DNA of 64,000 bases, from positions 67,757-131,756 of the forward strand of contig NZ_MEEX01000009.1 of NCBI RefSeq assembly GCF_001724605.1, in the 5' to 3' direction. Positions 34,345-45,239 of this stretch are shown here, in pieces (within the stretch, counting starts at the first letter, position 1; each line of letters starts with the position of its first letter). A program made the translations under genes and the position numbers. The DNA comes from Phenylobacterium sp. SCN 70-31. Its GTDB lineage: Bacteria > Pseudomonadota > Alphaproteobacteria > Caulobacterales > Caulobacteraceae. The notes beneath the pieces were generated by a model. That model had not been told where the DNA came from, made no database searches, and saw nothing but the letters and a program-made list of their open reading frames with translations.

Positions 34345-35898
34345 TCAGCCTCCCCGCTGCATCTCGGCGTCGACGATGCGCTGGAGCGCCACGTAGTCGG
34401 TCTTGCCGGTGCCCAGGACCGGGATCTCGGGCACCTTGATGATCTTGCGCGGCACCGCGATTTCGGGCGCGCCGATCTGCTGGGCGTGCGCCAGCAGCGC
34501 GGCCGCCTCGGCGTCGCGACGGTCGGTCACCAGCACGATCCGCTCGCCCTTCTTCGGGTCGGGCAGGGCGATCACGGCGTGGCGGCCATCGGGCCAGACG
34601 GCCACGGCCAGGTCCTCGGCCGCGGTCAGCGACACCATCTCGCCGCCCACCTTGGCGAAGCGCTTCACCCGGCCCAGGATCCTGATCCAGTCGTCGTCGC
34701 CCAGCGAGACGACGTCGCCCGTGTCGTGCCAGCCCCCCTCCGGGGGATCGATGCCGCCGTCGGCCCGCAGGTAGCCGGCCATGATGTTGGGTCCGCGGAC
34801 CAGCAACTTGCCGCCGCCCGGGATGCCCTCCACCGGCTCCAGCCGCGCCTCGACGCCGGGCAGCAGCCCGCCCACGGTGCCGCGGCGGTTGTCGGTCGGG
34901 GTGTTGACGGCGATCACCGGCGAGGCTTCGGTGGCGCCGTAGCCCTCCAGCAGCGGGATCGGCCCGAACCGTTCGGTGATCAGGTTGTGGGTTTCGTCCC
35001 GCACCTTCTCGGCGCCGCAGACCACGAAGGTGAGGCCCGACAGCTCGTCGCGCTCGGCCGAGCGCGCATACTGGTTGATGAAGGTGTCGGTGGCGAAGAG
35101 CACGTTCGCCCTGGTGTCCTTCACCAGCGGCGGGATCTGCTTGATGTGGAGCGGCGAGGGGTACTGGAACGCCTTCATCCCCTCGAAGATCGGCAGCAAC
35201 GCGCCGCCGGTCAGGCCGAAGCAGTGGAAGATCGGCAGCGGATTGAAGAACACCCAGGCCGGGTCCAGCGGGATGTGCTGGGCGATCTGCTTGCAGTTGG
35301 CGACGAGGTTCGAGTGGCTGAGGACCACGCCGCGCGGCGCGCCGAAACTGCCCGATGTGAAGAGAATCACGCCGGGGTCCGAGGGTTTGACCGCGGTCCG
35401 GAACGATTTCGGCAGAGCGCCGGCGGCGGCGGCGAACAGCTTATCCGACAGCCCCACGGTCTTTCGCACGTCCTCCAGGTAGACCACCGAGGTCATGGTC
35501 TCGAGGGCGTCGATCAGGTCGTGCAGCTTGCCCTGCTCGACGAAGCGATGGGACGTCAGCACCGTCTTCACGCCGGCCAGTTCGCAGGCGGCCTTGAGGT
35601 TCCGGATGCCGGCGGTGAAGTTCAGCATCGTCGGAATGCGGCCGAAGGCGTGCAGGGCGAAGAACGTCACCACGCCGCCCGAACTGGACGGCAGCATGAC
35701 GCCCACGCGCTCGCCCCGGGCGGTGAACGCCGCGATCTTCCGGCCCAGCGCGAAGGCCGCGCGGATGAGGTCGAGGTAGGTGAGGGGGCTTCGTTCCTGG
35801 TCCTCCAGGATCGGCTTCTTGAGCCCGTGTTTCCGCGCTGACTGGATCAGGGCGTCGAAGATGGTGGACTGCGCCTTGGCGCTGTCGAACGCACGCAA
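34345..35898 (-). CDS. AMP-forming acyl-CoA/acyl-ACP synthetase-like protein (Aas-like, stand-alone)
   Basis: 517 residues from TTG 35898, which has AGGGAGG about eight bases upstream; ATG 36000 would add 34 residues with no homology. Adenylation motifs: [19 protein letters not shown] (P-loop), [46 protein letters not shown], and the C-terminal catalytic Lys in [12 protein letters not shown]. The sequence resembles the ligase half of Aas, which reacylates lysophosphatidylethanolamine, but no acyltransferase domain is fused or adjacent. The natural acyl acceptor is unknown. It is divergent from lipA. Confidence 0.83.
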   Translation of the reverse strand: MRAFDSAKAQSTIFDALIQSARKHGLKKPILEDQERSPLTYLDLIRAAFALGRKIAAFTARGERVGVMLPSSSGGVVTFFALHAFGRIPTMLNFTAGIRNLKAACELAGVKTVLTSHRFVEQGKLHDLIDALETMTSVVYLEDVRKTVGLSDKLFAAAAGALPKSFRTAVKPSDPGVILFTSGSFGAPRGVVLSHSNLVANCKQIAQHIPLDPAWVFFNPLPIFHCFGLTGGALLPIFEGMKAFQYPSPLHIKQIPPLVKDTRANVLFATDTFINQYARSAERDELSGLTFVVCGAEKVRDETHNLITERFGPIPLLEGYGATEASPVIAVNTPTDNRRGTVGGLLPGVEARLEPVEGIPGGGKLLVRGPNIMAGYLRADGGIDPPEGGWHDTGDVVSLGDDDWIRILGRVKRFAKVGGEMVSLTAAEDLAVAVWPDGRHAVIALPDPKKGERIVLVTDRRDAEAAALLAHAQQIGAPEIAVPRKIIKVPEIPVLGTGKTDYVALQRIVDAEMQRGG

Positions 35899-36049
35899 GA
35901 GCGGCGCCTCCCTTTGTGTCTCGTTGGCGGAAGCGTATCGCCGGCCTCGGTCGCTGAAAAGATCGGTTACGGGACGTGAGAGGCTTTGCCGTGCGTGCAT
36001 TGCGCAACGGCGGCTTGATCCGCGGCGCCGAAGGGACGATCTAGGGGGC

Positions 36050-37012
36050 ATGGCCGTGGTCATCGACACCCTGGGCGGCAAACGCCCGCGGCATCCCGAG
36101 AAGCAGTCGCGTCCCGACTCGCCCATCCAGCGCAAGCCGGAGTGGTTGCGCGTGCGCGCGCCGGGCTCTCCCGGCTACAACGCCACCCGCGACATCGTGA
36201 AGGGCGCCGGGCTGGTCACGGTGTGCGAAGAGGCGGCCTGCCCGAACATCGGCGAGTGCTGGTCGAAGAGCCACGCCACCATGATGATCATGGGCGAGAT
36301 CTGCACACGGGCCTGCGCCTTCTGCAACGTGGCCACCGGCAAGCCCGCCGCCCTCGATCCGACCGAGCCGGCGCGCGTGGCGGACGCCGTGGCGAAGATG
36401 GGCCTGCGCCACGTGGTGATCACCTCGGTGGACCGGGACGACCTGGCCGATGGCGGCGCGGCGCATTTCGCCGCCGTGGTCCGGGCGATCCGGGAGGCGT
36501 CTCCGGGCACGACGGTGGAGATTCTCACGCCCGACTTCCTGCGCAAGCCGCTGGAGGCCGTCCATGCGGTGATCGACGCCAGGCCCGACGTCTTCAACCA
36601 CAACCTCGAGACCGTGCCCCGGCTCTACCTGTCGATCCGCCCGGGCGCGCGCTACTACCATTCGCTACGGCTGCTCGAACGGGTGAAGGAGCGCGACCCG
36701 GAACAGTTCACCAAGAGCGGCATCATGGTGGGCCTGGGCGAGGCCAAGGAAGAAGTCATGCAGGTCATGGACGACATGCGTTCGGCCGGCGTCGATTTCA
36801 TCACCATCGGCCAGTACCTCCAGCCTACGCGCAAGCACGCGCCCATCGACCGCTTCGTCCACCCGGACGAATTCCGCGCCTACGAGGAGATCGCCCGCGC
36901 CAAGGGTTTCCTGGTGGTGTCGGCCAGTCCCCTGACCCGCTCCTCGCACCACGCCGACGAGGACTTCGCCCGCCTCCAGGCCGCGCGCCGGGCGAGGGAA
37001 GCGGCGGCTTAG
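36050..37012 (+). CDS. lipA: lipoyl synthase
   Basis: 320 residues, radical SAM enzyme that inserts two sulfurs into octanoyl groups on lipoyl domains. Both iron-sulfur cluster motifs are visible: [12 protein letters not shown] (auxiliary cluster) and CTRACAFC (radical SAM cluster). The [12 protein letters not shown] C-terminal Ser is present in [12 protein letters not shown]. It sits about 2 kb from the pdh genes whose E1-beta and E2 it must modify. The ATG at 36050 follows AGGGGG. Confidence 0.96.
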   Translation: MAVVIDTLGGKRPRHPEKQSRPDSPIQRKPEWLRVRAPGSPGYNATRDIVKGAGLVTVCEEAACPNIGECWSKSHATMMIMGEICTRACAFCNVATGKPAALDPTEPARVADAVAKMGLRHVVITSVDRDDLADGGAAHFAAVVRAIREASPGTTVEILTPDFLRKPLEAVHAVIDARPDVFNHNLETVPRLYLSIRPGARYYHSLRLLERVKERDPEQFTKSGIMVGLGEAKEEVMQVMDDMRSAGVDFITIGQYLQPTRKHAPIDRFVHPDEFRAYEEIARAKGFLVVSASPLTRSSHHADEDFARLQAARRAREAAA

Positions 37013-37022
37013 GCTTCCGTCC

Positions 37023-37529
37023 TTGCACCATCACGTCTCACGCGTGCTGCCCTACACCCCAGACCAGCTCTTCGGCCTGGTGGGCGACGTGGCGCGCTAT
37101 CCCGAGTTCGTGCCGTGGATCACGTCGATGCGGACGTGGAACGCGCGCGGGGCGGGCGAGGGCGTGGACAGCGTGGACGCCGAGGCCGGTGTCGGCTTCT
37201 CGTTCCTCAGGGAGCGGTTCGCCACCCGCGTACGGCGCGACGCCGGCGCGCGACAGATCGACGTGAACCTGCTGTCCGGGCCGTTCCGAAAACTGACCAA
37301 CCGCTGGCGATTCCTGGAGGACCCGGAGGGAACCCGGATCGAGTTCGACATCGACTTCCAGTTCAAATCGCGGCTGCTGGAGGGGCTGCTGGCGTCGAAT
37401 TTCCATCACGCCGTGGGCCGGCTGATGGGATGTTTCGAGGATCGGGCGCGGGCGCTCTATGGCCCCGGTGGGCCGGAGCTGTCGGGATTGGGCTCGCGCC
37501 GGGACGGATCAGGCGAGCCGGTCGCGTAG
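37023..37529 (+). CDS. RatA/Coq10-family START-domain protein
   Basis: 168 residues from TTG 37023, ten bases after the lipA stop. The START/polyketide-cyclase fold signature is visible: HVSRVLPYTPDQLFGLVGDVARYPEFVPW at the start, and LLEGLLASNFHHAVGRLMGCFEDRA at the end. Bacterial and mitochondrial relatives (Coq10) bind ubiquinone and help respiration; the RatA name comes from an E. coli anti-ribosome association factor. The lipA-ratA order is common in alphaproteobacteria. The end overlaps cinA by 21 bases. Confidence 0.88.
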   Translation: MHHHVSRVLPYTPDQLFGLVGDVARYPEFVPWITSMRTWNARGAGEGVDSVDAEAGVGFSFLRERFATRVRRDAGARQIDVNLLSGPFRKLTNRWRFLEDPEGTRIEFDIDFQFKSRLLEGLLASNFHHAVGRLMGCFEDRARALYGPGGPELSGLGSRRDGSGEPVA

Positions 37530-38000
37530 CATCTGAAGCGCCGCCTGCACGGCGGCGGCCTGCACGCCCTCGCGGGTGTCTTCCTCGAAGAAGAATTCCT
37601 CGTGGACCAGCCGCTGGTTCGTCCGCGCGGTGGCGATATGGACCGTGCCGACGGGCTTCATGGCGGTGCCGCCGCCGGGCCCCGCGACGCCCGTGATCGC
37701 GACCGAGAGGTGGGCGTTCGAGGCTTCCAGAGCGCCTTCGGCCATCATCCGGGCCACCGGCTCCGAGACCGCGCCCAGGTCGGCGATCAGGTCGCCGGGC
37801 ACGCCCAGGAGTTCCTGCTTGGCGCGGTTGGAATAGGTCACGAAGCCCCGCTCGAAGACGTCGGAGGAGCCGGGAATCGAGCAGATGGCGCCCGCGACGA
37901 GGCCGCCCGTGCAGCTCTCGGCCGTGACGATCCGCAGCGACCGTTCCCGCGCCTCGTCGATGAGAAGCCGCGCCAGGGTCGTGATCTCCAGGTTGAACAT
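37509..38000 (-). CDS. pncC: CinA C-terminal domain protein (NMN amidohydrolase type)
   Basis: 163 residues, only the C-terminal domain of CinA. Motifs: RIVTAESCTGGLVAGAICSIPGSSDVF and VTYSNRAKQELLGV, then SVAITGVAGPGGGT. Stand-alone forms such as PncC deamidate nicotinamide mononucleotide in NAD salvage. The ATG at 38000 starts MFNLEITTLARLL. It is convergent with ratA and divergent from the membrane/spermidine-synthase fusion. Confidence 0.9.
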   Translation of the reverse strand: MFNLEITTLARLLIDEARERSLRIVTAESCTGGLVAGAICSIPGSSDVFERGFVTYSNRAKQELLGVPGDLIADLGAVSEPVARMMAEGALEASNAHLSVAITGVAGPGGGTAMKPVGTVHIATARTNQRLVHEEFFFEEDTREGVQAAAVQAALQMLRDRLA

Positions 38001-38072
38001 CGGCTCGAAGGTCCCTCTACTCGCGCCGCTCACAGAGCATCGTGCGTCCGCTCCATCAAGGCGATTCGAGAC

Positions 38073-40361
38073 ATGACCAACGTGGCCGTCGCCGTACCGG
38101 CTCGCCAGGCGCCGCCGTCGCTGTTCGTCCTGACCGTGTTCACCAGCGCCGCGCTGGTGTTCATGGTCCAGCCGATGGTGGCCAAGCTGGTGCTGCCCCT
38201 GCTGGGGGGAAGCCCGTCGGTCTGGAACACCTCGATGGCGTTCTTTCAGATCGCGCTGCTGGCCGGCTATTTCTACGCCCACCTCCTGCAACGCATCCCG
38301 ACGGTGCGGGGACAGGCGATCGCCCATGTCTCGGCGCTCATCGTCGCGGCGGTCGCCCTGCCGCTGCGGGTGAACGGCCTGGCCGGCCCCCCCTCGTCCG
38401 AACACCCCAACATGTGGCTTCTGGCGGTTCTGGCCCTGTCGATCGGCGCGCCCTTCGCCGTGCTCTCGGCCACCGCTCCGCTGGTGCAGGCCTGGCATGC
38501 GCGCACCATCGGCGCGGCGGAAGGCAAGGAGCCCTACGCCCTCTACGCCGCCAGCAACTTCGGCAGCCTGCTCGCGCTGCTGGCCTACCCGATGCTGGTG
38601 GAGCCGCTGTCGTCCCTGGCCGGCCAGCGTTACGGCTGGAGCGCCGGCTACGCCCTCTTCGTGCTGGTCATCGGGACGCTGGGCGTAGCCGTGTCGCGCG
38701 TTCGCGCCGCCGACGTGGTGAAGAGCCAGGCCACGACGCCGCCGCCGACCTGGCGTCAACGGGCGATCTGGGTGCTGCTGGCCGCGATCCCCTCCAGCCT
38801 GATGCTGGGGGTCTCGACCTACATCACGACCGACGTGGCTTCGGCGCCCTTCCTCTGGGTGCTGCCGCTGGCGCTCTATCTGACCACCTTCATCATCGCC
38901 TTTCAGGACCGGCCCCTGATCCCGCTCGGCGCCACCCTGGTCCTACAGGCTGCGGCCGTGGCGATCTGCGCGGCGTTCCTCCCGTTCCGGGCCAGCTTCT
39001 TCGGCGTCCAGCTCTTCATCCACCTCGCGGCCTTTTTCCTCACGGCCCTGATGTGCCATCAGCGGCTGGTGGCGCGGCGTCCGGACCCGGCGCACCTGAC
39101 GGAGTTCTATCTCTGCCTGTCCCTCGGCGGGGTGGTCGGAGGCGCGTTCAACGCCTTCCTGGCGCCGATGATCTTCAACGACGTGTGGGAATACCCGATC
39201 GTCCTCGCCCTGGCCTGCCTGGCGCGGCCCTGGGGAGACCTGAGCCGGGTGCGGCACTGGACCTGGGCGATGCTGATCCTGGGCGTCGTGGCGGCCGTCG
39301 CCACACCGATCGCTGTCACCTTCGCCGGCGGCAGGATGACCTCCGAGTCCGTCGTCGGTTCGTTCGATCAGGCCGAGTTGTTCGACATGGCGGTCAAGAG
39401 CCTGCTGGGCCTCGCGGTGATCGCGGCGTTCATGGTGCGCCGCCAGGCCTTGTTCTTCTTCGCGATCATCGCGGTGATGTCCTATGCGGCCGAGACCGCC
39501 GCCGACCGCACCGATACGCGCCAGAGCTGGCGCAGCTTCTTCGGCGTGCTGAAGCTCTCGCAGACCTATGTGCCCAGTCTCGAGGGACGGGTGAAGATGC
39601 TGGCCCACGGCACGACCCTCCACGGAGCCCAGGCCCAGAACCCGGCGTACGCGTGTCAGCCGATGGTCTACTACACGCCCAGCACCCCCATCGGTCAGGT
39701 CTTCGTCGCGCAGCAGAAGCAGAAGCCCGGCCTGCGCATCGGAACCGTCGGCCTGGGGACGGGCTCCGTGGCCGGCTACGTCCGCGAGACGGACCATCTG
39801 ACGTTCTTCGAGATCGACCCGCTCGTGGTGCGGGTCGCGACGGATGCGGCGCACTTCACCTACACCACGCTCTGCGCCAAGAGCCTGGTCGACTATGTCA
39901 TCGGCGATGCGCGTCTCACCGTAGCCGAGCAGCCCGACGCCAGCTTCGACATCCTGCTCATCGACGCGTTCTCGTCGGACGCCGTTCCCGCGCACCTGCT
40001 GACCGTCGAGGCGGTGAAAGGCTACCTCAAGAAACTCAAGCCCGACGGCGTGCTGATCCTGCACCTCTCCAACCGAAACCTCGACCTGATGAATCCCGCC
40101 CAGGCCGTCGCCCGGGCCGCCGGCGGCTACGCCATGGCCCAGAACTACCGGCCCGGCGAGGACGACCCCAAGGGGACCTGGGAATCGTCGGAAGACGCCG
40201 TGATCGTCGCGCGGAACCGCGAAGCCCTGGCCGCCTTCGCCGCCGACGGACGCTGGCGCGACGCCGATCCGTTCAAGGCGCGCCCCTGGACCGACGACTA
40301 CACCAACCTCGCCGGCTCGCTGTACGCGAACCTCAAGAGCCGGTGGACCTGGCTGCCCTAG
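38073..40361 (+). CDS. polytopic membrane protein fused to spermidine-synthase-like domain
   Basis: 762 residues. The first about 500 residues are hydrophobic, with roughly a dozen predicted helices (for example [40 protein letters not shown]). The last about 220 residues resemble spermidine synthases: [15 protein letters not shown] (SAM-binding motif I), [12 protein letters not shown], and [20 protein letters not shown]. The fusion is a known but uncharacterised family; whether it makes polyamines or methylates or aminopropylates something at the membrane is open. The stop overlaps ispDF on the other strand by four bases. Confidence 0.85.
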   Translation: MTNVAVAVPARQAPPSLFVLTVFTSAALVFMVQPMVAKLVLPLLGGSPSVWNTSMAFFQIALLAGYFYAHLLQRIPTVRGQAIAHVSALIVAAVALPLRVNGLAGPPSSEHPNMWLLAVLALSIGAPFAVLSATAPLVQAWHARTIGAAEGKEPYALYAASNFGSLLALLAYPMLVEPLSSLAGQRYGWSAGYALFVLVIGTLGVAVSRVRAADVVKSQATTPPPTWRQRAIWVLLAAIPSSLMLGVSTYITTDVASAPFLWVLPLALYLTTFIIAFQDRPLIPLGATLVLQAAAVAICAAFLPFRASFFGVQLFIHLAAFFLTALMCHQRLVARRPDPAHLTEFYLCLSLGGVVGGAFNAFLAPMIFNDVWEYPIVLALACLARPWGDLSRVRHWTWAMLILGVVAAVATPIAVTFAGGRMTSESVVGSFDQAELFDMAVKSLLGLAVIAAFMVRRQALFFFAIIAVMSYAAETAADRTDTRQSWRSFFGVLKLSQTYVPSLEGRVKMLAHGTTLHGAQAQNPAYACQPMVYYTPSTPIGQVFVAQQKQKPGLRIGTVGLGTGSVAGYVRETDHLTFFEIDPLVVRVATDAAHFTYTTLCAKSLVDYVIGDARLTVAEQPDASFDILLIDAFSSDAVPAHLLTVEAVKGYLKKLKPDGVLILHLSNRNLDLMNPAQAVARAAGGYAMAQNYRPGEDDPKGTWESSEDAVIVARNREALAAFAADGRWRDADPFKARPWTDDYTNLAGSLYANLKSRWTWLP

Positions 40362-41506
40362 AAAGGCGTCTCCACCGTGACGACGGCCTGGGCCATCAGG
40401 CCTTCGCCGCGTCCGGTGAATCCCATGCCCTCGGTCGTGGTGGCCTTCACGCTCACGCGGTCGATCGGCAGCCTGAGAATTTCGGCGACGCGGGCGCGCA
40501 TGGCGTCGCGATGCGGGCCGATCTTCGGGCGCTCGCAGATCAGGGTGACGTCGGCGTTCAGGATGCGGCCGCCGCGCGCCGCCACACGCGCCGCGGCATG
40601 CGCCAGGAAACGATCCGACGATGCGCCTTTCCACTGCGGATCGGACGGCGGGAAGTGCTGACCAATGTCGCCGTCGGCGATGGCGCCCAGGACCGCATCG
40701 GTCAGGGCGTGCAGGCCGCAGTCGGCGTCGGAATGACCCACCAGGCCGCGATCGTGGGGGATGCGGACGCCGCAGAGCCAAACGGCGTCGCCCGGACCGA
40801 AGCGATGGGCGTCCACCCCCTGGCCGAGCCGCACCATGCGCTGTCCGGCGGCGATATGTTCAGCCAGCAGGAAATCCTCCGGATAGGTCAGCTTCATCAG
40901 GATCGGATCGCCGGCCGCCAGGGCGACACGCCCGCCCGCGCGCTCGACGACCGAGGCGTCGTCTGTCGGGTCCTCGCCGGCCGGCCACGCGGCGTAGGCG
41001 GCGGCCAGGCGATCCCGCCGGAAGGCCTGCGGCGTTTGGGCGCGCCACAGGCCCGTCCGCGGTACGGTCGCCTCGACCACCGCGTCCCCGCGCTTCAGCG
41101 TGTCGGCGACCGGTAGGGCGGGGACCGCGCCGTCGGCGTCGCGCAGCGCTTCGAGCAGGACTTCGATATGCTGGCGCGCCACGAACGGACGGGCCGCGTC
41201 ATGGATGAGCACCGGCTCGTCGCCGTCGCCGCCACCGATCTCCGAAAGGCCGCAAAGAACGGACTCTGCTCGGGTTCTTCCACCTGCGACAGCTCGCCAC
41301 CGGGTGAGCCCGGCCAGCGCATCGGCCAGCGAATCCAAACGGTCCGGCGCCACCACCACCGCGACCTGTCGCGCGCCCGCGGCCGTCATCGCCTCGACGG
41401 ACCAACGCAGGACGGGGCGCCCGCCCAGAAGCCGCCAAGCCTTGGGCGCGCCCGGCCCGGCGCGCAGGCCTTCGCCCGCCGCCACGATCACGGCTGAGAA
41501 CGTCAT
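40358..41506 (-). CDS. ispDF: bifunctional IspD/IspF isoprenoid enzyme
   Basis: 382 residues, a fusion of two MEP-pathway enzymes that is typical of alphaproteobacteria. N-terminal IspD (about 1-220): [19 protein letters not shown] and [10 protein letters not shown] for CDP-methylerythritol synthesis. C-terminal IspF (about 225-382): [35 protein letters not shown] (zinc ligands Asp/His) and the closing [16 protein letters not shown] for cyclodiphosphate formation. IspE, the intervening step, is not in the window. It is divergent from dusB. Confidence 0.96.
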   Translation of the reverse strand: MTFSAVIVAAGEGLRAGPGAPKAWRLLGGRPVLRWSVEAMTAAGARQVAVVVAPDRLDSLADALAGLTRWRAVAGGRTRAESVLCGLSEIGGGDGDEPVLIHDAARPFVARQHIEVLLEALRDADGAVPALPVADTLKRGDAVVEATVPRTGLWRAQTPQAFRRDRLAAAYAAWPAGEDPTDDASVVERAGGRVALAAGDPILMKLTYPEDFLLAEHIAAGQRMVRLGQGVDAHRFGPGDAVWLCGVRIPHDRGLVGHSDADCGLHALTDAVLGAIADGDIGQHFPPSDPQWKGASSDRFLAHAAARVAARGGRILNADVTLICERPKIGPHRDAMRARVAEILRLPIDRVSVKATTTEGMGFTGRGEGLMAQAVVTVETPF

Positions 41507-41606
41507 GTCCGCGCTAATAGGGAACTGCGGTTCGTTCCGCCACCTTTCCCGCTTTACGGCGCCGCATCATTCTGCCTAGAAATACAGCGTTGGGATTGAT
41601 TACAAA

Positions 41607-42614
41607 ATGAGCAACACGGTCGATATAGGCGGTGTTCGGGTCGCGGGCCGGGTCTGGATCGCGCCGATGACCGGGGTCTCGGACCTTCCGTTCCGACGCG
41701 CCGCCAGTCGTCTGGGCGCGGCTTACGTCTCGACGGAAATGGTCGCCTGCGCCGAGTTCGCGAAGGGCCGTCCAGACGTGGTTCGACGCGCCGCGGTGGG
41801 CGAGGGGCTGCCCCTCACGGTGATCCAGCTCGTCGGCCGCGAACCGGGGGCGATCGCCGAGGGCGCGCGCCTGGCCGAAGCCGCCGGGGCGGACATCATC
41901 GACCTCAATTTCGGCTGCCCCGCGCGGGAGGTCACCGGCGGCCATGGCGGATCGGCGCTGATGCGCGAGCCCGACCTCGCGGTCGATCTGATGGAGGCGG
42001 CCGTCGGGGCGGTGAGGGCGCCTGTCACCGTCAAGATGCGGCTGGGCTGGGACGACGCCGCGCGCAACGCTCCGGACCTCGCCCGGCGGGCCGAAGCCGT
42101 GGGCGTGAAGGCGGTGACGGTGCATGGCCGTACGCGCTGCCAGTTCTACAAGGGCGCGGCGGACTGGGCGGCCGTGCGCGACGTGCGGGCGGCGATATCG
42201 GTGCCGCTGATCGTCAACGGCGACATCGTGGACGGCGCGACGGCGACGCGCGCGCTTGCGGCCAGCGGCGCCGACGCCGTGATGGTTGGACGAGGAGTCT
42301 ACGGCCGGCCTTGGATCGCCGCCCAGATCGAGACCGAGCTGGACGGGCGGACGTTCGCCGAACCGGACGCAGAGGCGCGCCTGGCCATCGCTATCGCCCA
42401 TATGCACGACAGCCTGGAATTCTACGGCGAGCGCCTGGGCCTGCGGATCTTCCGCAAGCACCTGGCCGCCTACATCGAAAACGCCCCCTGGCCCGCCGAT
42501 GCGCAGGCCCGGCGAGAAGCGCGCGCGGCCCTTTGCCGCCTGGAGGACGCCCGATCGGTCGAGCAGGGGCTCACCGCCCTCTGGACAACGCGGGATCACA
42601 GGCTGGCGGCATGA
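41607..42614 (+). CDS. dusB: tRNA-dihydrouridine synthase
   Basis: 335 residues, FMN TIM barrel. Motifs: APMTGVSDLPFRRAASRLG, the catalytic Cys in LNFGCPAREVTGGHGGSAL, VTVKMRLGWDD, and VNGDI...GADAVMVGRGVYGRPW. It reduces specific uridines in tRNA. The dusB (nifR3)-ntrB-ntrC order is the classic alphaproteobacterial arrangement. The stop overlaps the ntrB ATG by four bases. Confidence 0.95.
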   Translation: MSNTVDIGGVRVAGRVWIAPMTGVSDLPFRRAASRLGAAYVSTEMVACAEFAKGRPDVVRRAAVGEGLPLTVIQLVGREPGAIAEGARLAEAAGADIIDLNFGCPAREVTGGHGGSALMREPDLAVDLMEAAVGAVRAPVTVKMRLGWDDAARNAPDLARRAEAVGVKAVTVHGRTRCQFYKGAADWAAVRDVRAAISVPLIVNGDIVDGATATRALAASGADAVMVGRGVYGRPWIAAQIETELDGRTFAEPDAEARLAIAIAHMHDSLEFYGERLGLRIFRKHLAAYIENAPWPADAQARREARAALCRLEDARSVEQGLTALWTTRDHRLAA

Positions 42615-43740
42615 CAGGAACGACCCGGTTACAGACGAAGGGCGCGCAACTCGACACCCTGAAGGCGCAGGCCTTCGAACTCAGCCCCGACCCGTCGCTG
42701 GTGGTCAGCGCGGATGGCGCTCTGGTCGCCGTGAACGAGGCGGCCGAAGCCCTCTTCGGACAGGGGTTGGGCCTGTTGGCCCGGGGCCGGTTCCGGGCGG
42801 CGCTTCCGCCGGGCTCGGCCCTGGTGTCGTTGCTCAACCGGGCCATCGAGGAGGATGCCCGGGTCCGCGAGCGCGGGGTCCACATCAGCCTCTTCGGCCT
42901 CCCGCCGTTCGAGGCCGACGGCGCCGCCGCCCCCCTGGGAGACGGATCGGTGCTTCTGACGCTCACGGTGCGCAACGGCCTGGGCGTGGAGCGCGGCGCC
43001 CACGAGGCGGCCGGCCTGCGCTCCCTGGTGGGCCTGGGTCGGATGCTGGCGCATGAAATCAAGAATCCCCTGGCCGGGATCCGGGGGGCGGCCCAGTTGC
43101 TGAAGAGCGGCGCCAAAGCCGAGGACGCGCCGCTGGCTCAACTCATCGTGGACGAGACCGACCGCGTGCGCCGGCTGGTCGATCGCATGGAGGCCTTCTC
43201 CGACGATGCGCTTCCGTCGCTCACCCCGCTCAACATCCACCAGATTCTGGATCGGGTGCGGGCGCTGGCCGCCAATGGCGTGGCGGACGGCCTGGGCCTC
43301 AAGGAGCACTACGATCCCTCCCTGCCGCCCGTCATGGGCGACGAGGATCAGCTCATCCAGATCTTTCTCAATCTCGTGAAGAACGCCGCCGAGGCCGCCC
43401 ATGCGCGGGGGGACGGCCGCGGCGAGGTCTCGATACACACCGCCTACCGGCATGGCGTGCGGGTGCGGTCAGCCAAGGGGCAGGCCCTGCGCGGGGCGCC
43501 GCTGGAGGTGCGCATCCAGGACAACGGCCCCGGCATCCCGGAGCATATCCGCGAAAGCCTCTTCCAGCCCTTCGTCACCTCCAAGGCCAACGGCGCCGGC
43601 CTGGGCCTGGCCCTGGTGGCGAAGCTTGTCGCCGGTCACGGCGGCCTGATCGACTTCGAGTCCGAGCCGGGGCGAACCATTTTCCGCGTCCTTCTGCCGA
43701 TCGCGGTTGGGGACGAAACCCTCACGTCAGGCGTCCACGC

Positions 43741-43744
<4 letters not shown>
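42611..43744 (+). CDS. ntrB: nitrogen regulation sensor kinase/phosphatase NtrB
   Basis: 377 residues, cytoplasmic. A PAS domain (about 15-130) is followed by the dimerisation/H-box with the phosphorylated His in [14 protein letters not shown] and the ATPase domain (N-box [13 protein letters not shown]1 [10 protein letters not shown]2 GAGLGLALV). It phosphorylates or dephosphorylates NtrC according to PII signalling. It overlaps dusB and ntrC by four bases on each side. Confidence 0.94.
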
Positions 43745-45162
<1,418 letters not shown>

Positions 45163-45171
45163 CCCTTCGCA

Positions 45172-45224
45172 GGCGGCGCTGTGCAGTCGCGCCACATAGC
45201 TGTTGATTTCGGAGCACAGCCGCC
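45172..45224 (+). other. interrupted inverted repeat in the ntrC-ntrY spacer
   Basis: GGCGG-C-GCTGTGC at 45172-45184 pairs with GCACAGC-CGCC at 45214-45224, leaving a 29-base loop. The repeat fills most of the 77-base gap between ntrC and ntrY. The central 7 bp (GCTGTGC/GCACAGC) are perfect. It may be an operator for autoregulation or an mRNA structure separating the two operons. Confidence 0.4.
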
Positions 45225-45239
45225 TAGGCTCGCGGCGCA

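Noticed and set aside
37023..37529. Toxin of a toxin-antitoxin pair (RatA name)
   Set aside because: There is no partner antitoxin; the START-domain family with lipA context fits a Coq10-like quinone-binding role.
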